From the NCBI GenBank assembly GCA_945613045.1, contig CALZAG010000051.1, positions 1 to 9,827 on the forward strand: a stretch of 9,827 nt of DNA, read 5' to 3'. The stretch is from an uncultured Clostridia bacterium. GTDB taxonomy: Bacteria; Bacillota; Clostridia; Oscillospirales; Oscillospiraceae. How positions within the stretch are numbered: the first letter of the stretch is position 1; every line of letters begins with the position of its first letter. The translations under genes and the position numbers were made by a program. The notes beneath the pieces are model-generated. The model was not told the DNA's origin, ran no database searches, and saw only the letters and a list, made by a program, of their open reading frames with translations. This document shows positions 1 to 8,020 of this stretch, piece after piece.

Positions 1-1
1 T

Positions 2-1105
2 ATCGCCTCCATAATATGCATCATTCTCGGCCTGCTGCTGGGGTATATCGTCCTTCTGTTCATTAACCCGGAAGGCGCCGGTGAAGCGATAACAAGCCTC
101 GTTAAGAACTACTTCAACTACCCCAATTCCGCTGTTGCTCTTAAATATTTCGGCAACACGCTTGTCAAGTCCGCTCCCCTGCTGATGTGCTCGCTGTCTA
201 TCCTGTTTGCTTACAAGGTCGGCCTGTTCAACATCGGCGTTGCCGGTCAGTACGCGGCCGGCGCGGGTCTTGCGCTGTACGCCGCGCTTGCATGGCAGCT
301 CCCCTGGTGGGTATGCCTCCTCATCGCTACACTTGCGGGTGCGTTGCTCGGCACTGTCAGCGGTGTCCTCAAGTCCTACTGCAATGTCAATGAGGTCATC
401 TCAGGCATCATGCTCAACTGGATAACCCTCTATGCGATGAATGACCTGCTTTCGGCTGTCAAGGAGTCCACCAGCCCCTACACCGTACATATCAGAACCG
501 TAAACACCGATGCGCTCATCCCCACGCTGGGTCTTGACAAGCTGTTCAGCAACAACCAGTATGTCACCATAGCGATACCCATCACGGTCATCATAGCGAT
601 ACTGGTGTACATAGTGATGGAGAAGACCAAATTTGGCTATGAGCTCAAGGCCACGGGCTTTAACAAAAACGCGGCAAAATACTGCGGCATGGCCGAAAAG
701 CGCAACACGATACTGACGCTGCTTATCGGCGGCGCTCTCGCCGGTCTCGGCGCGGGTCTGTTCTACCTCACGGGCTTTGAGCAGTGGTCCTGCGGCCAGT
801 CCGCTGTCCCCGCCATGGGCTTCAACGGCATCGCCGCCGCCTTCCTCGGCGGACTGAACCCCATCGGCTCCATTTTCTCCTCGTACTTTATCCAGCATAT
901 CACCGTCGGCGGCGCGTATGTCGACAAAAGTATGTACTGCTCCCAGATCTCAGACCTTATATCCTCGATCATTATTTACCTCTGCGGTTTCGTTCTGTTC
1001 ATGAAATTCGCCATGAGCCGCATAGCTGCAAGGCGTGAGGAAAAGGCCATGGAAAAAGCAAAAGCTCAGATTGAAAGCGAGTCTGCGGAAGGAGGCAACG
1101 AATAA
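2..1105 (+). CDS. Nucleoside-type ABC transporter permease, first subunit (NupP/YufP-like), 5' end outside window
   Basis: One of two membrane subunits of a BPD_transp_2-family ABC importer of the kind that takes up nucleosides with a BmpA-type lipoprotein. The frame is open from base 2, so the 367 residues seen are a partial protein; the first ATG in view (185) lies inside a conserved region and is not the start. The visible part has many hydrophobic segments, the family signature LFNIGVAGQY near visible residue 75, a cytoplasmic loop FGYELKATGFN that resembles the ATPase-contact loop of this family, and GFNGIAAAFLGG toward the C-terminus. The C-terminal tail is charged and rich in Lys and Glu. 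The stop overlaps the next gene's ATG by one base (TAATG). An ATPase and a lipoprotein gene are expected upstream, outside the window (inference). Specificity for nucleosides is inferred from family resemblance; another small solute is possible. Confidence 0.9.
   Translation: MASIICIILGLLLGYIVLLFINPEGAGEAITSLVKNYFNYPNSAVALKYFGNTLVKSAPLLMCSLSILFAYKVGLFNIGVAGQYAAGAGLALYAALAWQLPWWVCLLIATLAGALLGTVSGVLKSYCNVNEVISGIMLNWITLYAMNDLLSAVKESTSPYTVHIRTVNTDALIPTLGLDKLFSNNQYVTIAIPITVIIAILVYIVMEKTKFGYELKATGFNKNAAKYCGMAEKRNTILTLLIGGALAGLGAGLFYLTGFEQWSCGQSAVPAMGFNGIAAAFLGGLNPIGSIFSSYFIQHITVGGAYVDKSMYCSQISDLISSIIIYLCGFVLFMKFAMSRIAARREEKAMEKAKAQIESESAEGGNE
1089..1095 (+). promoter_or_regulatory. Ribosome binding site of the second permease gene
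   Basis: AAGGAGG lies 9 nt before the ATG at 1105, inside the end of the upstream permease gene. It supports this start and the tight translational linkage of the two subunits. Confidence 0.75.
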
Positions 1106-2043
1106 TGACATTACTTATCCAGTACACTATTCTTTACGCCTCCGTACTTATCCTCGTTGCTCTCGGCGGCTGCTTCTCAGAGCACTCGGGCGTTATAAAC
1201 CTCGGTCTCGAGGGCATCATGGTCATGGGCGCTCTCGGCGGCGCGCTCACGATGAAGTATCTTGCCGGTTATCCCTCCGTGGTTATCGTTCTGCTGACCA
1301 TTCTGGCTGCGGCTCTTTCCGGACTTATCTTCTCGGCTCTGCTGGGTGTGGCCTGCATAAACTTCAAGGCCGACCAGACGATCGTCGGTACGGCGCTTAA
1401 TATGCTCGGTCTTGCTGCAGCTACCGTTATCGTCAAGGCGATCAACACCGCAGAAAATCCCGACAACGTCTCCTCCACCGTTCAGTATATCGCTCAGAAG
1501 AAGTCCTTCCTCGTGAGTATCGGGGGCTTCGACTTCAACTGGATGATGCTGGTCGCCGCGATCGCGCTTGTGCTCGCCTTCGTTGTGCTGTATAAGACCC
1601 GCTTCGGTCTGCGTCTGATGGCCTGCGGCGAGCACCCCCAGGCTGCCGACTCCGTGGGCATCAACGTCTATAAAATGCGCTGGTCGGGCGTTCTTATTTC
1701 CGGATTGCTCGGCGGCCTCGGCGGCATCATGTATATCATCGCAGGCGCGAGCGAATGGAAATTCGAATCCGGTGTCGCGGGCTTCGGCTTCCTGTCGCTG
1801 GCCGTTATGATCTTCGGTCAGTGGAAGCCCCACCGCATCGCCCTTGCGGCGCTGCTGTTCGGCCTGTTCCGCGCACTGGCAAGCGTCTACTCCGGCTTTG
1901 ACTTCCTGTTGGATCTGCACATCTCGGGCTCGATATACAAGATGATGCCCTATATCATCTCCCTTATCGTTCTCGCCCTCACCTCCAAGAGCTCCAGAGC
2001 TCCGAAGGCCGAAGGCATACCGTACGAAAAAGGACAGCGATAG
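1105..2043 (+). CDS. Nucleoside-type ABC transporter permease, second subunit (NupQ/YufQ-like)
   Basis: Partner permease of the preceding gene; together they would form the heterodimeric membrane channel of the importer. The protein has 312 residues, a normal length for this subunit. It begins with a membrane segment and then carries HSGVINLGLEGIM at residues 28-40, the hallmark of this subunit (usually SGVINIGLEGIM). GLRLMACGEHPQAADSVGI at about 168-186 matches the cytoplasmic coupling loop (usually GLRLRAVGENPEAAD). Further hydrophobic segments fill residues 55-80, 145-163, 192-213 and 245-290. The tail after residue 293 is polar and positively charged. The start is fixed by the 1-nt overlap with the upstream stop and by AAGGAGG in front. 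It is the last gene of its operon; a strong hairpin follows 10 nt after the stop. Confidence 0.93.
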   Translation: MTLLIQYTILYASVLILVALGGCFSEHSGVINLGLEGIMVMGALGGALTMKYLAGYPSVVIVLLTILAAALSGLIFSALLGVACINFKADQTIVGTALNMLGLAAATVIVKAINTAENPDNVSSTVQYIAQKKSFLVSIGGFDFNWMMLVAAIALVLAFVVLYKTRFGLRLMACGEHPQAADSVGINVYKMRWSGVLISGLLGGLGGIMYIIAGASEWKFESGVAGFGFLSLAVMIFGQWKPHRIALAALLFGLFRALASVYSGFDFLLDLHISGSIYKMMPYIISLIVLALTSKSSRAPKAEGIPYEKGQR

Positions 2044-2053
2044 TCATATACGC

Positions 2054-2090
2054 AAAAAATTCGCACAGGCAAAGCCTGTGCGAATTTTTT
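2054..2090. terminator. Bidirectional intrinsic terminator between convergent operons
   Basis: A perfect 17-bp inverted repeat (2054-2070 and 2074-2090) with a 3-nt AAA loop. The core ATTCGCACAGGC is flanked by six A on the left and six T on the right, so the RNA has a U tract in either direction. It sits 10 nt after the permease stop and 6 nt beyond the stop of the leftward gene, so it can end both transcripts. Confidence 0.95.
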
Positions 2091-2096
2091 ATACAT

Positions 2097-2558
2097 CTAT
2101 GCCATTGTGCCAACGGATATGACGCCGTATGTCAGCAGCAAAACTATTATCCCTGCGGCGATCACTCCCATTGTTATCGCCGGAAGCGCTCTTTTAAGGC
2201 GCATATCCAGCAGCGATGCCACCAGAGCGCCGGTCCATGCGCCCGTGCCCGGCAGCGGGATAGCCACAAGGATGAACAGGCCCCAGAAGCTGTATCGCTG
2301 GACGGTCTTCGCCTTCGCAGCTCCCTTGCGCTCCAGCCAACCGGTGAATCTCACTAGTATGCCGTGCTTTTTCAGCCAGTCTATGATATGTCTCGTAAGC
2401 AGGATGAGCGCAGGTATCGGCAGCATATTGCCGACGATTCCCACTGCAAAGGCGAGCCATGGGTCAAGCCCCGCCGCAACGCCGACGGGTATAGCGCCCC
2501 TTATCTCAAGTACCGGCAGCATCGCCGTGAAAAGTGTTTTTAGTACCTCTGAAAGCAT
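2097..2558 (-). CDS. Small multidrug-export-like membrane protein (COG2426 / PF06695 type)
   Basis: A 153-residue, very hydrophobic protein that I place in the family named putative small multi-drug export protein, whose real substrate is not well established. Two family features are visible: PVLEIRGAIPVGVAAGLDPW at residues 15-34 and IPLPGTGAWTGALVASLLDM at 100-119, each a proline/glycine-rich segment between membrane helices. Hydrophobic segments cover about 35-55, 92-118 and 126-150, and a basic stretch rich in Lys and Arg lies at 63-88. The length is usual for the family. GGGGAC lies about 6 nt before the ATG. It is the last gene of the recJ operon, 15 nt after the MBL hydrolase stop, and its own stop lies just before the shared terminator. 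The operon gives no clear clue to its function, and drug export should not be assumed. Confidence 0.8.
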   Translation of the reverse strand: MLSEVLKTLFTAMLPVLEIRGAIPVGVAAGLDPWLAFAVGIVGNMLPIPALILLTRHIIDWLKKHGILVRFTGWLERKGAAKAKTVQRYSFWGLFILVAIPLPGTGAWTGALVASLLDMRLKRALPAITMGVIAAGIIVLLLTYGVISVGTMA

Positions 2559-2573
2559 ATTTGTCCCCGCCGC

Positions 2574-3188
2574 TCAGAATTTGGCCATTGCCTCCCGGCA
2601 ATAGTGGTTGAAGCGGCGTTCCCGCTCGAGGCTTGAGCTGTCCATATGTCCGGGATAGACCTCATAGTCGCCCTCCAGCTCACATATCTTTTTCAGCGAG
2701 CGCATCTCCTCGCGCATACTGCCGCCGGGCAGGTCTGCCCTGCCGCAGCTTCCTCTGAACAGGGTATCGCCCGTGAAAAGTGCCCCGCCGCAGATAAGGC
2801 ACACGCTTCCGGGAGTGTGGCCGGGAGTTGCCAGCACCTTGAACTCAAGTCCCGCTTCAACGATGATATCTCCGTCGTCATAGTATTTTCCGCCCTCGGG
2901 CATTTTGAACTTCATCCCGCTCTTGCCGACCTCGTAGCCCTCGTCGCGGGGATTGATATACAAAGCGCAGCCGGTCTGCTCCAAGATCTCATTCACTGCG
3001 CCGACGTGGTCGAAGTGGCCGTGCGTCAGCATGATAGCCTCACATCTGAGACGGTTTGACTCTATATAGTCCATTATGGCGTTGCTCTCGTCGCCCGGGT
3101 CTATTACGACGCAGGCAAGCGTTTCCTCGTTTACAACGACGTAGCAGTTCGTCTCAAGCTGCCCTACCGGTATGGTTTTAATGTTCAT
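2574..3188 (-). CDS. MBL-fold metallo-hydrolase (glyoxalase II-like, YcbL type)
   Basis: A 204-residue metallo-beta-lactamase-fold hydrolase, a usual length for the small glyoxalase II-like group. All metal ligands are present: THGHFDH at residues 55-61 (H56, H58, D60, H61), H124 in TPGHT, D141 in FTGDTLF, and H181 in YPGH. The segment GSCGRADLPGG after the Asp is typical of the YcbL/glyoxalase II-like group. The usual GHG after the last His reads GHM here. The start codon is 1 nt beyond the dtd stop, and AAGGGAG, inside the dtd tail, lies 7 nt before it. The substrate cannot be read from the sequence. Thioester hydrolysis (for example glutathione-like adducts) is known for relatives, but many clostridial members are uncharacterised. 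Its place next to dtd and rel is a common clostridial arrangement. Confidence 0.88.
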   Translation of the reverse strand: MNIKTIPVGQLETNCYVVVNEETLACVVIDPGDESNAIMDYIESNRLRCEAIMLTHGHFDHVGAVNEILEQTGCALYINPRDEGYEVGKSGMKFKMPEGGKYYDDGDIIVEAGLEFKVLATPGHTPGSVCLICGGALFTGDTLFRGSCGRADLPGGSMREEMRSLKKICELEGDYEVYPGHMDSSSLERERRFNHYCREAMAKF

Positions 3189-3189
3189 A

Positions 3190-3633
3190 TCAAAGCTCCC
3201 TTGTATCCAGAATGATCGTTACCGGGCCGTCGTTGACGGAGCTGACCTTCATCTCCGCGCCGAATTCGCCCGTTCCGACCTTGAAGCCGCGCTCGCGGCA
3301 TTCCTCAATGACTTTTTCGTAAAGCGGTATCGCTTTCTCCGGACGCGCCGCCTTTGAAAAGCCCGGCCTGCGCGACTTGCAGTCGGCAAACAGAGTGAAC
3401 TGGCTTATGATAAGCAGCTCGGCCCCCGCGTCGGCGGGATTGACGTTCATCTTCCCCGCCTCGTCTTCAAATATCCGCAGACCGCATATCTTATCGGCTA
3501 TCTTTACCGCTTCCTTCTCCTCATCGTCGGCATGAACGCCCAGGAGGACGAGAAAGCCCTTTCCGATGCTGCTTTTTACCGCCCCGTCTATCGCTACCGA
3601 AGCGCTGTCGACCCTTGTAAGAACCGCTCTCAT
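3190..3633 (-). CDS. dtd: D-aminoacyl-tRNA deacylase (DTD)
   Basis: Hydrolyses D-aminoacyl-tRNA (and glycyl-tRNA-Ala in characterised homologues), keeping D-amino acids out of translation; a cytosolic homodimer. The full 147-residue length matches the family. The N-terminus MRAVLTRVDSASVAIDG is close to the consensus. The active-site motif SQFTLFAD is at residues 77-84, with Thr80 as the family's key position, and the chirality-selecting Gly-cisPro motif is seen as NDGPVT at 134-139 (G136, P137). The ATG overlaps the rel stop by 4 nt (ATGA), and GGAGG, encoded in the Gly-Gly end of Rel, lies 7 nt upstream, so translation is likely coupled to rel. It is followed by the MBL hydrolase after 1 nt. 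Nothing is missing or unusual. Confidence 0.97.
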   Translation of the reverse strand: MRAVLTRVDSASVAIDGAVKSSIGKGFLVLLGVHADDEEKEAVKIADKICGLRIFEDEAGKMNVNPADAGAELLIISQFTLFADCKSRRPGFSKAARPEKAIPLYEKVIEECRERGFKVGTGEFGAEMKVSSVNDGPVTIILDTREL

Positions 3634-5867
3634 TTTTTTCCTCCGTTTCTGTTGACCTCGACCACGCCCGGCAGAGCGGCAAGCTTATTGATGATGGCTT
3701 TCAGCTCATCCAGCCCCGTTGTCTCGAGCGTGATGTTGACGATCGACTTATCGCCGGTGTCGCGGGCATTTATGGTACGCACCTTGGTGTTGAGGGTGTT
3801 GAAGATCGTCGCAATGTCCATTATCAGACCGCTCCGCTCGCGTGATACCACCGTTATGGCAGTTGCGTAGCTCTCCTTAATCTCGTCGGCCCAGCTGACG
3901 CTTATCCAACGTCCGATGTCCTCGGGGGTGAATTCCCGGCGGGCGTAATTGGCGCAGTCGGTTCGGTGGATGGACACGCCCTGGCCGCGGGTGATATAGC
4001 CGACGATGTCGTCGCCCGGTATGGGCGTACAGCAGCGAGAGAATTTGATAAGGCAGTTATCAAGCCCCTCGACCAGCACGCCGTGGACGGGCTTTATGTT
4101 TTTCCTTGCCTGATTTTCCCTGCGCTCGGCGGCCTCAGTAACTTTTTCGAGGACGGTCTTCTTGCCGCTGACGTGGTGCAGCCGCGCAAGCTCGTCCTTC
4201 ATTCGGTTGACAGCCCTCGTGGCCGCCATGCCGCCGTAGCCGATGGCGGCGTACATCTCGTCAAGGCTCGAATAGGATACTTTTTTCAGAAGCTGCGGGA
4301 GTATTTCCTCGTCGGTGATATCCTCCATCCGCAGTCCCTTGTTCTTAAGTTCCGATTCAAACATCGCGCGGCCGCGCTCGATGTTCTCCTCGCGCCGCTC
4401 CTTTTTGAACCACTGCTTTATCTTGGTTCTCGCCGAACCGCTTTTGGCGATATTGAGCCAGTCGCGGCTTGGTCCGGCGGCGTTTTTTGCAGTGCGCACC
4501 TCGACGATATCGCCGTTTTGCAGAACGTAGTCGAAGTTCACGATGCGGCCGTTGACGGAGGCGCCGACCATGCTGTTGCCGACGGCGGAGTGTATGCTGT
4601 AGGCAAAATCTATGGGCGTTGCGCCGGCGGGCAGATTTATGACGTCGCCCTTGGGTGAGAACACGAACACCTCGTCGGCGAACATATCTATCTTCAGATT
4701 ATGGAAAAAGTCCGTCGCATCCGACTCCTGCTGGCTCTCCAGCAGCCTTCTTACCCACGCGAATTTTTCCTCGTCGCCGGTCTTTACTCCGGAATCGCCG
4801 ATCTTGTACTTCCAGTGCGCGGCGATGCCGTATTCGGCGGTGCGGTGCATATCCCATGTGCGGATCTGAACCTCAAAAGGTATGCCCTCGGAGCCGATGA
4901 CCGTCGTGTGAACGCTCTGATACATATTGGGCTTCGGGGTGGAGATATAGTCCTTGAATCGACCGGGCACGGGCTTGAACATATCGTGGATAATGCCCAG
5001 AACATTGTAGCAGTCGGGGATGGTGTCCACGATGACGCGAAAGGCGCACAGGTCGAAAATGCCGTTTATATCCAGCTTCTGGGCGTACATCTTGCGGTAA
5101 ATGCTGTATATATGCTTTATGCGGCTGTAGACCGTGACCTGCAGTCCCTCGTCCTCGAGGCGCTTTTTCATCTTGGTCTCCATGTTCTGCATGAAGCTTT
5201 TCAGAGTATCCATGCGGGACTCAAGAGTCTTCATGATCTCATTGTAGCCCGTGGGGTCGAGATACATGAGAGCAAGGTCCTCCAGCTCCCACTTGGCCTT
5301 CTGCATACCGAGGCGGTGGGCGATGGGCGCATAGATCTCCATCGTCTCAAGGGATTTTATGCGCTGTTTTTCCTCGGTCTGATAGGCCATGGTGCGCATA
5401 TTGTGCAGACGGTCGGCGATCTTGATGAGGATAACGCGGATGTCCTTGGCCATAGCCATGAGCATCTTGCGCAGGTTCTCCATCTGCTCGTCTTCCTTGC
5501 TGGTGTACTGAACGCGGGTCAGCTTGGTGACGCCCTCAACGATATTCGCTACTGGCTCTCCGAACTGCCGAGCAATGTCCTGATAGGTAAGCTGCGTGTC
5601 CTCGATAACGTCGTGAAGCAGGGCGGCGACGATGGAGTCCTCATCCAGACCCATATCCACGGCTATGTCCGCAGCCGCGACGCAGTGAGTCACATACGGC
5701 GAACCGTCGCGCCGAAGCTGCCCCGAGTGGGCAAGACGCGCCATTGCATAGGCAGCCTCGATCCTGCCCATATCCATGTCCATGCCGCTGTCCGCTATTT
5801 TCTTGCTAAGTGCTTCAAACTGCTCGTCCGGATCGGGTATTTTGTTTTCGGATTCTTTTTCTGCCAT
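3630..5867 (-). CDS. rel: Bifunctional (p)ppGpp synthetase/hydrolase (Rel/SpoT family)
   Basis: Makes (p)ppGpp from ATP and GTP/GDP and degrades it, the central switch of the stringent response; long RSH enzymes act on the ribosome. The protein has 745 residues with the full domain set. The HD hydrolase domain spans about 35-195, with H61, H85-D86 in LLHDVIEDT and D152 in ADRLHNMRT. The synthetase domain spans about 240-355, with FDLCAFRV at 271-278 and E332 in FEVQIRT. The TGS domain covers about 398-460, a helical region 465-560, the zinc-finger/CC domain has C612-C613 and H634/C638, and the ACT domain covers about 667-741. RFKD at 303-306 is the RXKD motif of bifunctional enzymes, not the EXDD of synthetase-only RelA; the intact HD residues agree. 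The start overlaps the recJ stop by one base (TAATG) and has only a weak ribosome site, so translation probably depends on recJ. Confidence 0.97.
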   Translation of the reverse strand: MAEKESENKIPDPDEQFEALSKKIADSGMDMDMGRIEAAYAMARLAHSGQLRRDGSPYVTHCVAAADIAVDMGLDEDSIVAALLHDVIEDTQLTYQDIARQFGEPVANIVEGVTKLTRVQYTSKEDEQMENLRKMLMAMAKDIRVILIKIADRLHNMRTMAYQTEEKQRIKSLETMEIYAPIAHRLGMQKAKWELEDLALMYLDPTGYNEIMKTLESRMDTLKSFMQNMETKMKKRLEDEGLQVTVYSRIKHIYSIYRKMYAQKLDINGIFDLCAFRVIVDTIPDCYNVLGIIHDMFKPVPGRFKDYISTPKPNMYQSVHTTVIGSEGIPFEVQIRTWDMHRTAEYGIAAHWKYKIGDSGVKTGDEEKFAWVRRLLESQQESDATDFFHNLKIDMFADEVFVFSPKGDVINLPAGATPIDFAYSIHSAVGNSMVGASVNGRIVNFDYVLQNGDIVEVRTAKNAAGPSRDWLNIAKSGSARTKIKQWFKKERREENIERGRAMFESELKNKGLRMEDITDEEILPQLLKKVSYSSLDEMYAAIGYGGMAATRAVNRMKDELARLHHVSGKKTVLEKVTEAAERRENQARKNIKPVHGVLVEGLDNCLIKFSRCCTPIPGDDIVGYITRGQGVSIHRTDCANYARREFTPEDIGRWISVSWADEIKESYATAITVVSRERSGLIMDIATIFNTLNTKVRTINARDTGDKSIVNITLETTGLDELKAIINKLAALPGVVEVNRNGGKK

Positions 5868-7879
5868 TATAAACGTCTCGCTTTCAAGCGTTTTATAAGC
5901 TTTGAGTCCTCTAAGTTGACCTTTCTGGTTCCTGATACTATCCTCGCTCCGAACACAGAGCCCGGTACCGCAGCGTGAAGCAGTCCCAGCTCGCTGAGCG
6001 CCAGAAGACAGATGCAGAAGCGCTCCGGCTCAAGGCCGTGAGGGCATTGACGGATAACTCCGTCAATATCCGACGCCACCGTACCTCCGGCAGACTGCAG
6101 CCTGCGCCACACCTTCACGAAGGCGCTGCGGTCGGGGCAGTAGGGCGCGGCCTCCATGATGGGCATTTCCTTCAGTATCCTCGCGCACAGCGGCCGCGGG
6201 TCATGCCGCCTTACCGCCGTCACCTGGAGCTGTACGCTGCTGCGAAATCTGAATTCGTTTATCTGCGGGGTAAAGGCAATGTCAACGCAGTCCCCCGCGC
6301 CGAGCCCCAACTCGGCCTCGGTGTGGGAAAAGAATACGCATTCAAAGCCGCAGCCCTTGAATCTAATGTTAAGGCGCAGGTGCTTGCCGCCGCCGATGGT
6401 TGCAACTCTGTCGAGCTTCGCGCCGGATATGCACATAATGGGCTTGGGGTTGCCGCTGCCGAAGGGCTCGAGCAGCGAAAGAGCCTCAACGCCGTCCATA
6501 CTCAGCATTTTGGGGTCAATGATCTCGATATCGCAGTTCAGGGTCGGCAGCTCCTCGGGCTTGTTTTGCCTGTAATACTCTCCGAAAGCGCGGCAGAATT
6601 CCCGAAGCTTGTCACGCTTTATGTTGAGCCCTGCGGCCAGGGCGTGCCCGCCGAAGCCCTCAAGGTAGTCCGAGCACGCGGACAGGGCTTCAAAAAGGTT
6701 GAAGCCTCCGTAGCTGCGGCAGGAGCCCTTGCCCTTTTCCCCGTCAAGGCATATCATTACCGTCGGCAGCGAATACTGCTCGGCGAGCTTGGATGCGGCG
6801 ATGCCGATGACCCCCTGATGCCACTTTTCGCTGGCAAGTACGATGGGGGCATCCGGGCTCTTGCCGTCCATCATGCCGGAGGCGTCGTCCCAGATCTCCG
6901 TTTCAAGAAGCTGTCTGCGGCGGTTGAGCTCGCACAGCTGGGATGCAAGCCTGTTGGCCTCTGTCTCATCATCCGTCATGAGCAGCCTGCTCGCAACGGG
7001 AACGCAGCCCAGCCTGCCCGCGGCGTTGAGCCGGGGGGCAATGGTAAAGCCGATCGTGGAGGAGGATATTTTTTTGTCCGCGGCGCCTGACTCCCTCAGG
7101 AGCGCCGCGATGCCCGGGCGTGAGGTCTGCCCTATCATGCCGAGCCCCATGCGGACGATATAGCGGTTCTCGCCTGTCAGGGGCACCACGTCCGCAACCG
7201 TACCTATCGCGGCAAGGTCGGCATATTGCCGGACTACCTCCGCGTCGTTGCCCTCCACCGCGCATACAAGCTTGAGCGCAACGCCGACCCCGGCCAGATC
7301 CTTGTTAGGATAATCGCAGCCGTCCTGCTTTGGATCGATGACCGCTATCGCCTCGGGCAGAGCCTGTTCGCGGCATTCGTGATGGTCGGTTATTATGAGA
7401 TCGACTCCGACATCTCTTGCATGCTTTGCCTCGTCCACCGCGGTTATTCCGCAGTCGACGCTGATAATGAGGCTGACGCCCTTTCTTTTAAGACTGTCGA
7501 TAGCCGTGTTGTTAAGGCCGTAGCCCTCCTCGATCCTGTCGGGTATATAGGGGCAGCAGTCAATTCCGCGGCTGCGCAGCCAGTCCGTCAGCAGGCAGGT
7601 AGCCGTTATCCCGTCAACGTCGTAATCGCCGTAAACGGCAATGGTCTCCCCCGCCGTAAACGCCGCCTTTATCCGCCGCACCGCCTTGTCCATATCCTTC
7701 ATGCGCATGGGGTCTATAAGGATATCGGCTCCGCCGTGCAGAAACCGCCTGGCTTCCTCGGCGGTGGTGATACCGCGAATATTCAGCATCGCCGCCAGCA
7801 GAGGCGGATACCCCTCCGCCAGCAGCGCCGCGGGTATCTCATGCGAGCGCTCTGAAATTTTCCATTTGCTGTAATTCAT
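5867..7879 (-). CDS. recJ: Single-stranded-DNA-specific exonuclease RecJ
   Basis: A 5'-to-3' single-strand DNA exonuclease used in recombination and mismatch repair; cytosolic and metal-dependent. The 670-residue protein has the DHH phosphoesterase domain: GDYDVDG at residues 84-90, SVDCG at 140-144, TDHHE at 164-168 and ADVVPL at 229-234. The DHHA1 domain shows GFGGHALAAG at 408-417. An OB-fold region follows at about 445-560. The last 110 residues (APYCPDRSAFVKVWRRL and onward) form the C-terminal extension found in many Firmicutes RecJ proteins, which are longer than the Escherichia coli form. The ATG at 7879 is chosen because it gives the family N-terminus and lies about 13 nt after the predicted transcription start. 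It is the first gene of the five-gene leftward operon. The apt gene that often sits between recJ and rel in clostridia is absent. Confidence 0.95.
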   Translation of the reverse strand: MNYSKWKISERSHEIPAALLAEGYPPLLAAMLNIRGITTAEEARRFLHGGADILIDPMRMKDMDKAVRRIKAAFTAGETIAVYGDYDVDGITATCLLTDWLRSRGIDCCPYIPDRIEEGYGLNNTAIDSLKRKGVSLIISVDCGITAVDEAKHARDVGVDLIITDHHECREQALPEAIAVIDPKQDGCDYPNKDLAGVGVALKLVCAVEGNDAEVVRQYADLAAIGTVADVVPLTGENRYIVRMGLGMIGQTSRPGIAALLRESGAADKKISSSTIGFTIAPRLNAAGRLGCVPVASRLLMTDDETEANRLASQLCELNRRRQLLETEIWDDASGMMDGKSPDAPIVLASEKWHQGVIGIAASKLAEQYSLPTVMICLDGEKGKGSCRSYGGFNLFEALSACSDYLEGFGGHALAAGLNIKRDKLREFCRAFGEYYRQNKPEELPTLNCDIEIIDPKMLSMDGVEALSLLEPFGSGNPKPIMCISGAKLDRVATIGGGKHLRLNIRFKGCGFECVFFSHTEAELGLGAGDCVDIAFTPQINEFRFRSSVQLQVTAVRRHDPRPLCARILKEMPIMEAAPYCPDRSAFVKVWRRLQSAGGTVASDIDGVIRQCPHGLEPERFCICLLALSELGLLHAAVPGSVFGARIVSGTRKVNLEDSKLIKRLKARRL

Positions 7880-7898
7880 TCATAAACACTACTTCATA

Positions 7899-7926
7899 AT
7901 TATATTATATTAGAATATAATATCAA
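7899..7926 (-). promoter_or_regulatory. Promoter of the recJ-rel-dtd operon
   Basis: On the minus strand TTGATA (7921-7926) and TATAAT (7899-7904) are 16 nt apart, close to the sigma-A consensus. Transcription would start near 7892, leaving a leader of only about 13 nt before the recJ ATG. The ribosome site in that leader is weak (GAAG). A 22-bp AT palindrome overlaps this promoter. Confidence 0.75.
7902..7923. repeat. 22-bp AT-only palindrome in the recJ promoter
   Basis: A perfect 10-bp inverted repeat, ATATTATATT (7902-7911) and AATATAATAT (7914-7923), separated by AG. It fills the spacer between -10 and -35 and overlaps both boxes. It could be an operator, or only a result of AT richness. 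Confidence 0.5.
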
Positions 7927-7971
7927 AATTAAGCGCAGAGCGCAAGGGCAAGGGAAGCTTTTCCGTAATTA

Positions 7972-8000
7972 TTGACATTCATCTGCCGTAATGCTAAAAT
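7972..8000 (+). promoter_or_regulatory. Promoter of tRNA-Leu
   Basis: A perfect TTGACA (7972-7977), a 17-nt spacer, and TAAAAT (7995-8000) preceded by TGC, which makes an extended -10. The start of transcription is expected near 8007, about 14 nt before the tRNA. This is the strongest promoter in the window, as expected for a stable RNA gene. Confidence 0.85.
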
Positions 8001-8020
8001 AATTGCGCTGTTAATTATGT

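Noticed and set aside
1177..1920. 247-codon minus-strand open frame opposite the second permease
   Set aside because: Highly charged, low-complexity antisense translation; the sense strand is a clear permease.
4701..5978. 425-codon plus-strand open frame opposite rel and the start of its overlap with recJ
   Set aside because: Antisense of a clearly conserved gene; the openness follows from the codon bias of rel, and the translation shows no recognisable domain.
5975..7090. 371-codon plus-strand open frame opposite recJ
   Set aside because: Antisense shadow of recJ with no recognisable domain and no ribosome site I can support.
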